From the NCBI GenBank assembly GCA_039621445.1, contig CP154956.1, positions 16,347,508 through 16,411,507 of the forward strand: a stretch of DNA of 64,000 nt. Direction: 5' to 3'. The stretch is from Euglena gracilis (Eukaryota; Euglenida; Euglenophyceae; Euglenales). A program made the translations under genes and the position numbers. Position 1 is the first letter of the stretch. The number at the start of each line of letters is the position of its first letter. Under the pieces are notes generated by a model. That model did no database searches and was not told where the DNA came from. It saw nothing but the letters and a program-made list of their open reading frames with translations. Positions 22,246 through 32,878 of this stretch are shown one piece after another.

Positions 22246-25200
22246 GGCCACAGAGGCAACGCCCTGCACGCCCCGACCCCCGCACCGTGCACCCCGGGGG
22301 ATTTCTTAAGGACCCCCCGGGGGGGGGGGGGGGGTCCAGCCTCCGGCTGGCAAAAAGGCTGCTGGCTGGAAACGAGCTGCTGGCTGGATTTGAGCTGCTG
22401 GCTGGATTTGAGCTGCTGGCTGGATTTGAGCTGCTGGCTGGTTCCCCCCGGGGGGTAGGGTACCCTCCGGCTTAAGAAATCCCCTGCCATGCACCCCAGG
22501 GGCCGAGTGGGGTGGGGCTCGCCGACCCAGTGGGGTCAGCGCCACCCGAGGAATGCGTTGAAACGTGGGTCCCCGACGGGTTGCGGTGAGTCTGGACAAG
22601 GAGCAGGTTGGATTTGGCCAACCCCAGAGGGGGATGGGAGTGTTCTGGGGTGCCTGGGCCCCTGCGGGGGGGGGGGGGGAGTGTGCCTTCCTGGTCGTGG
22701 CAGAAATTGCCCGCGACCAGGCAGGCTTCACGAGAAAATGGCGAGGAAAGAAAAAAGCCATTGTGCGACGCAGCCTTGCCCAGCAGGTACCACCCAAGGC
22801 TGCCATGTTGAGCAGTAGCTTTTGGGACGCGGCAAACGAAGCGGAGCCCATGTGCGGCCCCGAAAAGAGCGACCCATCCGGGGGGCCACCCCTGGCCCGA
22901 GCCGTTGATGTACTTCGCCTCGGCGCTGGCGAGGAAGACCACCGCGTTGGCGACGTCCTGGGGCTCCCCCTGCTTGCCGCTGGGGCGCGGCGGCCCCTCT
23001 GGGGGTCGGCGGGGGGGGGGGGCGATGGGCATCCGCTTCGCATTACACTGCCACTGCATTCAATATTCATCCCATGTGTAAGTTTAAATTTTATTACTAA
23101 ATATTAATTATTATTATTATTATTATTATTTATTAATATTCTACATATTAATTTTAATGTGCTATTGACGAGAATCATTAAAATACATTTTTTAACAATT
23201 TATAAATACAATTTATAAAATACAATTTCTAAACTTACTAAAATTGATGAAACGTATTCCCTCGAAATTATCTTGTTTTGGATTTGCTTGCAATCAATTA
23301 ATGCAGCATGAAGAGAGAAAGACATCAGTTTCTGGTTATGTGGAAGACCTGGAGGGGAGAACCCATCGGGGTTCAGGGGTCGGGGAGGGAAAAGTCGACA
23401 TTTTTTGGACCCACTACAAAATACAAAAAAAAAACTTTTGTCTCGTATTTGCGATCAGAAGCAAACATCATAAAACAAATAAACCATATGGTAATTTTTT
23501 GAGAAGCGAGAATTGTATGTTTTATCATATTTTATCCGGAACAGGAGGAAACAAAAGTAAGGTGAGAGGTGAGGAAAGCTAGTGCCTAGTAGTTAACTCT
23601 CGTGGCTTCTGCGATGCTTTTGAAAAATCAAATTTTTTTTTAACCCCCGAACTGATACAATCCCCGAAAAGGCCTGCTTTTGGCCTCTTTGGATCTCAGG
23701 GCAAGCGTACAGCCTACCCCCCCAGGCATTCACTGATGGTCAGAGTTCCCAGTATCACCCCCCTGAACAATAGCCCTGCAGAGCTATTATTCGGACAGCT
23801 TGTTAAATCTTGGGGAGGGGGGAATATGCGCAAAACTCGACCCCAAAATATGCGCTAAATATGTGCTAAAACATGCACTAAATATGAAAAATATGAGCGG
23901 AAAATATGCGGAAAATGTACGATTTTTCCGGAACCGGGCATTTTTTTGGTCATCTTCAGGTGGCCCACCTGGCAAGTCATTTTGGGGCTCTTATGGATCG
24001 ATTTGGGGCCATTTCACCCGGTGATGAGCAGCAACCAGCCGTTTTCGAACCATTTTCGACCATTCCAAGTAGCTAAAATGGTACCAAAACAAAAGCAAAT
24101 GGCCCAAAAACAGTTGAAAAAAAGCTCAAAATAGCCAAAATAATATGCATAAAATATGCGGGGGTGGACAAAACATACAGCAGGAAAATTTTGAAAAACC
24201 TCAAAGTATGTGCTAAATATGTGAAAAATATGTGAAATAACACTTTTGAAATGCAAAAAAAAGTGAAACATGCGCTAAACATGCAAAACATGCAAGGATT
24301 GCCCTATTATTCCCCCTGTGTAAAATCTCAGTAAGATTGGGGGGACCTTTGAAAATGCCCTCAAAATGCCCCATTTTCTCAAACCTATTCTTTTAGCAAC
24401 CTCCAGTCAAAGTTGGCTGGTCTTTTTGTGCACAAAAATATTTTCAAAACATGCCACTGTTTGTGTCCCGCAGACCTTGCGTGCCAGCAGTCCTGCAGGG
24501 GGCAAAAAGATAAAAAAAGGTGCTGGCTGGCTGGACCCCCTCCCTTGGGGCCATGGATCCCTTCGGATGAAGAAAACACTGTAAATAAATAACTTTAAAC
24601 CTTCCGGAATTTGTCCGCCATTTCGGAATCCGGAATCGGAGTCCGGAATTTGTGTGCCAAAGATGACAACATATGGAGATCTCTGCGCGTCGAAATTTTG
24701 GATCAGTGATATTCATCCGACCGGGCACACAACAAAAGGGCCAACAGTATGCGTCTCGCTGAGCCCGAAGCTTGGCGGGGTCCAAACCCACCCCAAGGGC
24801 GGCCCGGGTCACTGGACCCAAGCACCTGCTGCCGAGGTGGGCTGAGCCGTGAGGGCGATGCGCCCAGAGGGTGGCAGGCGGCGATTCCTCGGGCCAAAAA
24901 AAAAAAGAGTGTGTGCGAGTGTGCGTTGCTTGTCTTTGACGAGATGAAAGAGGAGCCACTGAGCAGGAACCTTCTGCCTGACAGGCACCGACGTCACAGG
25001 CATACTTTGGCCAGTCCAGCACACTGGGGGAAAATGAAACTGATGGTGGTGGAAATGTTCAATTTTTAGGTGTGCATATGCACACACATTTGAGGGTCAC
25101 CATTGGGAGGGGGTACCAAGCAGGGGTTTTTTTTAAAAAGACCGGGGGGAGGGGGGTCCCCCCCACCCACCCACCTCCTGGGGGGGCTGGGGGGGGGGGC

Positions 25201-28200
25201 GGGGGTCCGAGGGGACCCACTTTCTTTCCCCCAAAAATGGCCAAAAATCGCGAAAATGCTAAAAATAGCACCTTTTCAAAAATTTTCTGCACCTTCTGCA
25301 CCGAAAAGTGTAACCCACTCCCCCCTGGGGGACCCCCGGGGGGGGGGGGGCGGCTCAGCCGGACCCACCCACCCTACCCCTCCCCCCCCCGGGGGGTCCA
25401 CGACTAAAAAAAAAAAAAATACCAAGAGTTGGTTGAAAAGAAGGTTGAAGCAGATGGTTGCTCAAGGGAGAGTCCACGTAACCAACCTGGATGACGTTGC
25501 CGCGGATACCCTGTTTGGCAAACTCGATGCCAGTCTGCTTGGTGAGTGTCTCCCTCCAGCCTTGGCTTCAAATGAGGAAAGGAATCATCTGTGGAAGGGA
25601 TGAGGAAAGAATTCAAAAAAAGCACAAAAAACCGAAACGCCCTGGAAAACGATTCCGGCTGCCGGGCTGGACACAACTGGCACCTGAAAACAGAATACAA
25701 AATCCCAAATCCAGCTAGGTAAGCATTTTTCAACAAAGCTTTGGTGGTGAAAACCCCAACAACAATCAAATATGTCATTTTCAGCCACACTTGACACCTG
25801 TTTCGAAAACTTTCGGCGCTTCACATCGCAAAAAAATTTTCGGGCTGACCCAATTTTGTTGCAGCGAGTCCGCAACCCGGCTGGTGGCTGCTGGCTGGGA
25901 GAAAAGGTGCTGGCGGGCCGGACCCTCCCCCAGGGGGGTCCAGCAGGGGGGGGGGGGGGGCGGTTGGATGTAGGCCGCAGCCGAGGCGGGGCCTCGCTGC
26001 CCGCCTTGCCCGCGGAGTACGACAGCCGCTGCTTCCCCATGCCGAGGGCGGCCTTCGTGGCGATGGTGCTGACGAAGACGAAGTTGCCGGCCCCAGGCGT
26101 CTTCTCAAACACCCCCGAGGGTGGGGGTGCCAGGGCAGAACGGGAAGGCCTGGTGGGGGGGGGGGGTCGACCCCCCCCATCCGGGTGGTGGTTGACCCCC
26201 ACCCACCACAGCATGTTCACAGATGTCCACCCGGCGCCAAACTCCAAAGGCGCTGGGAAAAAAGTTTGGGGTCAAAAATTGGTGCTCCGGAAGTACGGGG
26301 AGGTGGGGGGGGGGGGGTCGACCCCCCACCGACCACCCTGGCTGTTTGGCCGATTCCCTGAGGTGCTCCCCACCCATGTCGGGCAGCCCAAGGGTAGTGT
26401 CTGGTCAGGGGGGTGACCATCCAAGTGGGAATTTGTTCTGGGAAACTTCAACGAAACATGAAAAAGGCTTAGCCCTGTCCCTCTGTGGGGTCCCCTGTCC
26501 GGTGCCGGCACGTGGCCATCCATGGTGGCGGTCCCCAAAGAAATTAAAAAAGGTGCTCTGCTGCCCCAGCATACACAAAGAAAAATTAACAGGAAAAAAT
26601 GGCCGAAAAAAAGCCATATTTTGGCAAAAAAAAAAAACAACAAGTGACATTGGGTGAAAAAAATGAATTCTGGCATCCTTGGACCATTGCCAAACCAGCC
26701 AAACCTGAAAATGGTTTTTTTCCGACTTTTTACTAGGACTTGACTCCGTTCGAGTCCCAGTTCGACCCTTGGTCGGCCCTTGGGCGGGGGGGGGGGGGGC
26801 TCAAGGGCGGTCCTCAACGGGGAAAAAAGTCCATGGCAACCATCGGATCGGGGTGGGGGCTTGGGAATTGCATTGATCATCCAGGAGCAGAGAATTGAAC
26901 TTGCAACGTGCCCCTCTGCTTGTCCAGCTTGTCCAGCTGTATACGCACACCTCCGCTGGACCCCCATGTGACGCTGGCCCCTCCCTCAGGGTCTTCCAAT
27001 TAAAAATAAGCCTGGCCGGAGCGCTGCTCCACCATGTGGGGGACGAAGTGGTGCAGCAGCAGGAACTGCGCGTGGAGGTTCATCTCGATGGACTGCATCC
27101 ACTTCTGGAGGTCCAGCTTGCGCATTAATGGCTGGAGGTGCCAAATGTGCGAATGCAAACTGGACATGTGGAAACAGCCACAAGAAAAGGCCGAAAGTTG
27201 AACCGAACGTTTGAATAAAACGAATTTAAAAATATGTTAAATTGTTAAATTAATGTGGCCTCCGGACCCCAAAAAATTCAACTCCCGCCACCATCTTGTC
27301 CTAACTACTCTCCCCCCACATCTTTTGCTGAAACCCCCCCCCGAAATTAAAACCAACATTCAAGCAACCTTTGGGTCCAAACCACAGCCCCTAAGCTTAA
27401 GCAATCCCTGGAGACCAGGGCAATTCCAAGTTCAAGTAATCCCTGAAAATTGGGGGGGGGGGATGCAGGAAGAATGAAAAACAATTTCACACCTAAGCAA
27501 CCTTGAGCAACTCTAGCTTGCAACTTTCGCTCATTGTCTGTCAATATTTTTTTGAGATGCTAATGAGGGACAGCATGGTTGTTTCTTCAAAAAAAACAAC
27601 CAGTTAGTTGGTCCAAATTTGGGGCAACCCTGCAGCGCATCTGATGAGACCCAAACGGGTTGCTTGAACTTGGGTGGTGGGATTACCCCAGCCCAACCTC
27701 TCACCGCACATTAGACCTGAATCTGACTGGTCCCATCCCTATTCCACACCATCTTCCTATCCCCACCTGACTCTCCCCTATGATCTGTTAGCCCGGGGGG
27801 GGGGGGGCAGGGGCAGATAAATGAATTTTGATGGAGGAGAGAAAACGATGCAGAAAACAGATCAAAAAAAAAAGAACCACTGCAAGACAAACAGACGGCG
27901 GGAAAAAAACCAACTCTGAATGCTGAATACTGACGGGGACACAGTCAGGCACACCCAGACCCCGTTGTACTTGCTGCAGAAGATGCCCGCGTTGACCACC
28001 GTGTCCACCCGCCCGAACCGCTCGATGGTCTCCATCACCACCCGCTGCACGTCGTCCGGCTTCGTCATGTCCCCCTGCACCGGCAGGCACTCCCTCCCAG
28101 GGCCGCATCGGCCCTCAAACAGGACGCTTTTTGTTTCCCGTCCCGTGGCTGGGGTTAGGGCGATGCTCAACATTCGACGGAATATCAAATGGGAAAATGG

Positions 28201-29904
28201 GGGAAATTCGGGGCAAACCCGGTCAACACCGAGGTAGAATTGGTCTCTGGCATCCTTGGACCATCGCCCATCCCTGCAGGAAAGGTGCCATGCGGACGTT
28301 CGATGGATCGATGGTCGAGACACATTGAAATGAGCAGGCCACGGAAAAGGGGAGGGAGGTGTAATGCACATTTCCGGTTCACGGCACGGCCATTCTTTTG
28401 AGATATTTGAGCCAAAAAGTGGATGCTTTTTTTCTTCTGGACCTCCAAAATCAACTTGCTTCAGCAAAATAACTATTATGACGGCAAGTCCAAAGCCCAA
28501 GCCAGGGGGGGTATTATTATTTTGGGTCGGGGTCGTTGTGTTACTTGGCCTCGACGGTCCGGCGGCAGGAAGGAAGCATGGCTGAGGTCCCCGATGCGGG
28601 CCTGGCCCCCGCCCTCCGCCTCAATGATCCGCCGCAGAGAGTCCAGCTTCTCGGCGGTGCGGGACACGACCACCACCCGGGCCCCGTGGCGGGCCATCGT
28701 GATGGCGGTGGTGGTCCGCGACAGCAGCGCGTTCCGCGGCCGCCGCGACGGGGAAAAGTGGGTTTGCCGTCCCATTCCAGCCAGTCGGCAAACACACACC
28801 GCACCACACACACAACAGTCTCACACATGTGCAAGCGTGTGTGTGCGCTCATATGCGCACACAAATACCAGACCGCGCGCACACATGCATGTGCACACAC
28901 ACCGCGCGCGCACACACCACGCACACGCGCCTGCACGTGCCCACGTGCGCACACATGTGCACACACATATGTGCACAAATTTTATCTTCCTGCCCAAGCA
29001 TCTCATAGGACAATGCACGCGGCTGGTGCACACGCAGCAGTTCATTCACAGAAGCTTGTTAAGAAATAAAGTCATACAGGACGGAGCAGGTGGTGATGGG
29101 GGATTCCAGTGGGTAGGAGGTGGGGGGGAGCACGGCTGAAACGCACTCCTGACCCCAATTCCCCATCCTTCCTCTGGGGCATTACCCGCGCCACAGACCA
29201 CTGCACGCAGGGAAGGTTGGGGAAAGACGATGAGTGGCAAAATCCAATGCGTGCTCACATTGAATTTCCAAACAACATGCAATCTCCAACAAACATGCTT
29301 CTGTAAAACACGTAGCATATCAGCAGGGGCAACAGGAAAGTGTGAGCACATACAGCAGGTTGTTCTGAATTCCACCAACTTTCAATAAATGTCCCCAAAT
29401 GCAACAAAAAAAGAAATTCATGCAATTCGAAGAAATTTCATGTTAAGATATGATGACACCATATGATTTTTGAGGGGTCCAGGTCGGTCAAGAAAATTCG
29501 AAACAGCAAAAGTCCAGCAAAGACTGGAGGTTCCAACAAGAGGACCCAAAAAAAATAACCACCCCAGGTCTTATTTCGAGGGGAGGTTACCCTGAATCGC
29601 TTGGAAAGCCCTTTGTAGCACCAAGCCCAAAAGGTGGACGTCGAAGGGCAAAAAAAAACTACTCTTTGGCGTATGCAGCAAATAAAAACTGGACCGATGA
29701 CATTGGGGCCAGTCCAGAGCCACCCCGACCACCGGGCCCCTCCCTGGGCGCCACCTGGTCCTCGAGGCGGCGGGGCTGCAAGTAGGCGTGCCACTGGGGG
29801 AAGGCGGCGCGCTCGGCGGGCCGGTGGGGCGGCAGGGGCACGCTGTAGGAGTGCCGGTGGCTAACCGCGCCTTCCAGGGCGAGCGGGCAGAGGCGGCGCA
29901 GCAT
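22198..29904 (-). CDS. SDR2: classical short-chain dehydrogenase/reductase, complete (about 10 exons)
   Basis: NAD(P)(H)-dependent oxidoreductase; substrate unknown. Exons (minus strand): 29904-29750, 29202-29155, 28716-28608, 28092-27961, 27131-27018, 26088-25993, about 25549-25445, about 24791-24744 (less sure), about 22984-22898 and 22245-22198. The joined protein is about 310 residues, slightly longer than usual because of a 45-residue leader (MLRRLCPLALEGAVSHRH), perhaps a mitochondrial targeting sequence. Landmarks in order: VVCGAGNAPEEGWGIG cofactor loop, RVVVVSR beta2, GDMTKPDDV, VVNAGI, catalytic VSTIA and YSAGKAG, VGYVDSPL, GEPQDVANAVVFLAS, and IVVDGG near the C-terminus, ending at TGA 22200-22198. 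The catalytic Ser, Tyr and Lys are present, so the enzyme is probably active. Most introns are of the CAG...CTG nonconventional type, and several host transposable elements. Confidence 0.88.
22296..22486. mobile_element. hAT-like MITE inside the last SDR2 intron
   Basis: Ends gggggatttcttaag and cttaagaaatcccctg. Flanked by near-identical 11-bp sequences ccgtgcacccc (22285-22295) and ccatgcacccc (22487-22497). The interior has four tandem copies of a 22-bp ggctggatttgagctgct unit. The exact TSD boundary is unclear. Confidence 0.75.
22898..22984 (-). CDS. SDR2 exon 9: GEPQDVANAVVFLAS
   Basis: Encodes SGKQGEPQDVANAVVFLAS and AEAKYINGS, the conserved C-terminal SDR block. The following intron starts GGCCAGG at 22897. 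Confidence 0.87.
23080..23640. other. AT-rich stretch of SDR2 intron with (ATT)n
   Basis: (TTA)n microsatellite at about 23105-23132 and generally AT-rich sequence to about 23250. No coding similarity. Confidence 0.5.
23815..24310. repeat. Degenerate AAATATGCGC/AAATATGTGC repeat region
   Basis: Repeated phrases aaatatgcgctaaatatgtgc at 23825-23920 and 24140-24290, with phrases related to cctattattccccc near both ends. Probably one dispersed element in the SDR2 intron. Confidence 0.5.
24744..24791 (-). CDS. SDR2 candidate exon 8: GLDPAKLRAQRDAY
   Basis: The short frame GLDPAKLRAQRDAYC fits the variable substrate-loop helix expected between SPL and the GEPQDVA segment. It lies in the right place and orientation. 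Junctions were not resolved, so the reading phase is unproven. Confidence 0.5.
25121..25419. mobile_element. hAT-like MITE (degenerate right end) in an SDR2 intron
   Basis: Left end caggggttttttttaaaaag preceded by gtaccaag (25113-25120). The right end is a long A-run after cgact, followed by taccaag (25420-25426). The body matches the 8710 and 43187 elements (gaaaatgctaaaaatagcacc). Confidence 0.7.
25445..25549 (-). CDS. SDR2 exon 7: GIRGNVIQVGYVDSPL
   Basis: Encodes TLTKQTGIEFAKQGIRG, then NVIQVGYVDSPL, matching the conserved post-catalytic segment (…IRVNAIxPGxVxTPL in typical members). The 3' end is not fixed. A MITE starts to be read about 25 bp downstream on this strand. Confidence 0.83.
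25993..26088 (-). CDS. SDR2 exon 6: catalytic Ser and YxxxK
   Basis: Encodes GNFVFVSTIATKAALG and RLSYSAGKAG, holding the catalytic Ser, Tyr and Lys. It follows CTGGGGCC, and the join RS|GNFVFVS is smooth. The 3' end is uncertain by a few bases. Confidence 0.87.
26105..26360. repeat. GTCGAC-flanked G/C-run element fragment (1376 family)
   Basis: Two ggggtcgacccc segments near 26163 and 26315, with gctgtttggccgattccc adjacent, the same layout as 2080-2150 and 47760-47820. Lies next to SDR2 exon 6. Confidence 0.6.
26540..26840. repeat. Dispersed repeat 'CTGG(T/C)(A/G)TCCTTGGACCAT', copy 1
   Basis: Contains ttctggcatccttggaccat near 26668 and a ccgttcgagtcccagttcga phrase. Related copies: 28236-28330, about 44100-44470 and about 52060-52400. 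Confidence 0.55.
27018..27131 (-). CDS. SDR2 exon 5: helix E region (EMNLHAQF)
   Basis: Encodes RKLDLQKWMQSIEMNLHAQF, then a helix ending PHMVEQRS, the expected dimer-interface helix of SDRs. The intron then begins GGCCAGG. Confidence 0.82.
27961..28092 (-). CDS. SDR2 exon 4: GDMTKPDDV and NAGI motif
   Basis: Encodes ECLPVQGDMTKPDDVQ and, after a helix, the SDR structural motif in RVDTVVNAGIF. Starts after CTGGGAGG. The 3' junction can be read as GT-AG or as a CTG...CAG variant of the nonconventional rule; both keep the frame. Confidence 0.85.
28608..28716 (-). CDS. SDR2 exon 3: helix A and beta2
   Basis: Encodes TTTAITMARHGARVVVVSR, then a helix ending IIEAEGG. Preceded by CTGTCGCG. The intron that follows starts GGCCAGG at 28607. 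Confidence 0.87.
29155..29202 (-). CDS. SDR2 exon 2: glycine-rich loop
   Basis: Encodes VVCGAGNAPEEGWGIG. Upstream is CTG plus 5 nt (29210-29203); downstream the intron reads GGTCAG. The join reproduces LEDQVAVVCGAG, which SDR1 encodes without an intron. Confidence 0.85.
29750..29904 (-). CDS. SDR2 exon 1: leader, PQWHAYLQPRRLEDQV
   Basis: ATG at 29904-29902. Encodes a 52-residue leader with a basic/hydrophobic start, ending LEDQVA. The Ala codon is completed by exon 2. A CA microsatellite starts about 90 bp upstream of the start codon. Confidence 0.82.
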
Positions 29905-29992
29905 TGAGGTCGGGCTGTGGGGAGGTGGCAGGAGAGAGACGGTCCGTTGATCAGAGGAAGCTGCACCGATGTGTCACATGCGTACATCTGCC

Positions 29993-30110
<118 letters not shown>

Positions 30111-30329
30111 ACACACACATGCAAGAGCACGCGTATGCATTTGTAGAGAGCACACGTGCACATATGTAGCACATATATGTAGCATATGCATGCACATAAA
30201 GAACGCAGACACACACGCACACGTGCACTTTGCACGCAACATGTGGGCACATGCACATACATATTACACACAAACAATTTATGTTCATGCCCAAACATAC
30301 CATATGAAGATGTGGTACAAGATACAGTG

Positions 30330-31035
30330 CGGCACCACATGCACCGCGTGTCGCACCCCGTGCACCGCCGCGTGCATCGCGTGTACCGCATGCACTGCGT
30401 GCACCGCGTGGCACCGCATGACAAAAATCAGGTACACCCTAAAATGACTGAATGAGAAAAAAAAACACATGCAAAAACACCCATCGTTTACAAAATTGCA
30501 ATGAAAAAAAAAAATCACTGAGTTTGTTATTTTTAGCTGTTTTTAGACCAAATCATCTGGTTTTGCCACCAGATCTCACCAAGTCTAAACCAATGGCAAC
30601 TGAATCTGTGCAAGTGGCCACAAAAATGGCCAAAACTGGGCAAAAATGGGCAAAAAGCGGCTAAAAGCACTGAGAAGAGGCCTAACGTGGCTGCAAATGC
30701 ACAAAAATGTCCAGAAGCAGCCAACAACCAACATAAATGAGTCAAAAACGCACTCAAACAGCCAAAAGTGATCTAAATTGCCAAATGCAGCCCAAAGCAG
30801 CCAAAAGTGGCCAAAAGTGGTCCAAATGACCAAAAAAAATGGTCAAAAAAGCCAAAAGTTGCTGATTTGCAGGAAACCAAGCAAAAAAAAATTTGTGCAA
30901 GTCCACTACAAATGGGGTACGGTGGAAATTTGTGAAAATTGTACATTCGGAAATGATTCTTCTCACGCGGTGCACACGGTGCGCCATGCGGTGCACGCAG
31001 TGCGCCACACAATGCACACGGTGCGGAAGCATCCC
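30330..31035. repeat. Inverted GTGCACCGC arrays around an A-rich core
   Basis: A (caccgcgtg)n-like array at about 30333-30420 is mirrored by gcggtgcacacggtgcgcc at 30965-31030. Between them lies a degenerate aaaatggccaaaa tract. The two arrays could pair to form a long hairpin. Confidence 0.6.
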
Positions 31036-31039
31036 CAGA

Positions 31040-32875
31040 GGGGAAGACCACAGTGAAGCCTGGCCAAGGCCGGGTCGACCCTCCACCTCAATAGAGACGG
31101 CCGAAGTGGCCAGTGTCTGGTCTTGCACAAAATGCTGGCCCGAAATGTTTGCCAAGGCCAAAAAGGCTCCCTGAAATTTTTATCATTTTGAAGGGAAAAA
31201 AAATGCTCAACAGGGCCCAAAACTGCACTTTTTAGCCATTTTGGGGGGGGTTTGGGGGAGGGTCACGTGGTTTGTGTATGCGTGTCACTTGCTTCTGAGT
31301 TTGCTTTGTTTCAGCAAGTCATCAAGCTCCACCTCTGGCGAAAATGTGCTTTTGCCTTCTGGTTCATGATGTAAGGAGGGGGGTTTAATTTGGATTTTCC
31401 TTGACCGACCTGATTCCAAATCATCAGCTCTCAATGAACGGGGATGCTTCACACCAGATGAAATTTGGTGTAAAATGGCTGCTGTTTTTGGTCCTGAAAA
31501 TCCAAGTAAACAGGATTTCTTGTCACTGTCCCGCTGAAAATTATTTTCCAGAAATGGTTTCTCCTACCTCAACTCATTGCGCCTTCAAAGGGGAGCTAAA
31601 AATCAGGGGGAGGCATAATTTTCTTGGTCGGCTGCATGGTCTTGGATGTGTTTGGGGGGGGGGAGTCCCCCAAAGCTCTCTTTCATGATAGATGCTTCCC
31701 ACCTGCCAAGGGGCAAAGACAGTATTGCGTCCCAAACTGAAATTTCACAGTAATGCCAAATCATGTGCACAAACCTGTTGCTCTTGACAAACATCTGACC
31801 TGAAAACTACAACTCCGTGGCATAAACTACAACTCAGCAGTTTCAAAGCTTCTTGGGTGGAAACCTGACACGGTGACGACCTGGTTTCCCTTAACAATCA
31901 CACCCAATCCCGAGTCGAATCAAATAAAAAGGAATTGTTAAGCCATTGCAAATCAAGCAAAAAAATACACTCGGCGGTAGGGCAGGGCAGCCCATTCGAT
32001 GCATCTATGCTCTTCTGGGGGGGGGGGGGGCTAAGACAAGTCACCATGGTAGAAAGCAAATGCCTCGTACAAGCAGTCTTGGTGTCCGTTGGCTGAATCC
32101 AGCTGGGGGGCCTGAAGGCAGGCAGGGATGGCGGGGGGCCTCCGAGGGAGGCGCTGGCTCTGTGGCCAGCTCCGGGCATGATGTGTCCTCGACAGGAACC
32201 TTAGCACAGGGTTGGGAAGCATACCAAAGCTCGACACCCGAGGTGATTCCGAAACGGAAGCTCAGCATATCCAGACAGGCTTGAACTTCAGAACCCCGGG
32301 GGCCGCTGGCTAGCCATTTTGCTGCCCATGTGGGAAAAAAACCGCTAGCATCACCCCCCGGGGAGGGGGGGGGGGGTCCTCGAATGGGAAAAAATCCTCG
32401 GTCGTTGTGCGCTGAGGTGGAAATGGGGTTCTTAATATGTTGATTTGTGCTGATTGATTGTACTGTTTGGATCTGATTAATGTGGATTATTTGGATTTGT
32501 GCCGATTTGTGAAAGACATCCCAAATTGCCAAAAAATAGGCATTTTTGTCAGGTTTGGGGGTCAAAAAATTAGGGTCGTTCATATCGTCAGTGGGTAATT
32601 TTTTACACTGGCTGGCCCTGCTAGGAGAACCCCCCTCCCAGGTAAGGATCCATTAGAAATTCCACAAACCAATTCTGGACTAGACTCTAAAGCAGAAGCC
32701 TGATCCAAGAGGCACAACCACTTGACAACCCTCTTCCGCCATCCTCTCTCCCCAAATGGCCCCTCGGGTGCAGATAGGTGTCACATCCATGGGCCAAAAT
32801 GTCGTTCAGAGCAGGTGGATCTCCTTTTTTGGCACAAATTCCAAGAAGAAGCCCTCCCTCCCTCCTTCCTGGTTA
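31040..32875. other. Spacer, nothing firmly recognised
   Basis: A minus-strand frame at 32041-32290 has a plausible composition (SGVELWYASQP), but no family or splice support. A G-run lies at about 32018-32030. Otherwise non-repetitive by eye. Confidence 0.35.
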
Positions 32876-32878
32876 GTG

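Noticed and set aside
27018-28092. GC-AG and GT-AG explanations for SDR2 introns
   Set aside because: GC-AG could be made to fit at two junctions and GT-AG at one. The CAG/CTG paired-end rule explains more junctions, including ones with no AG nearby (intron 2), and gives the expected protein joins.
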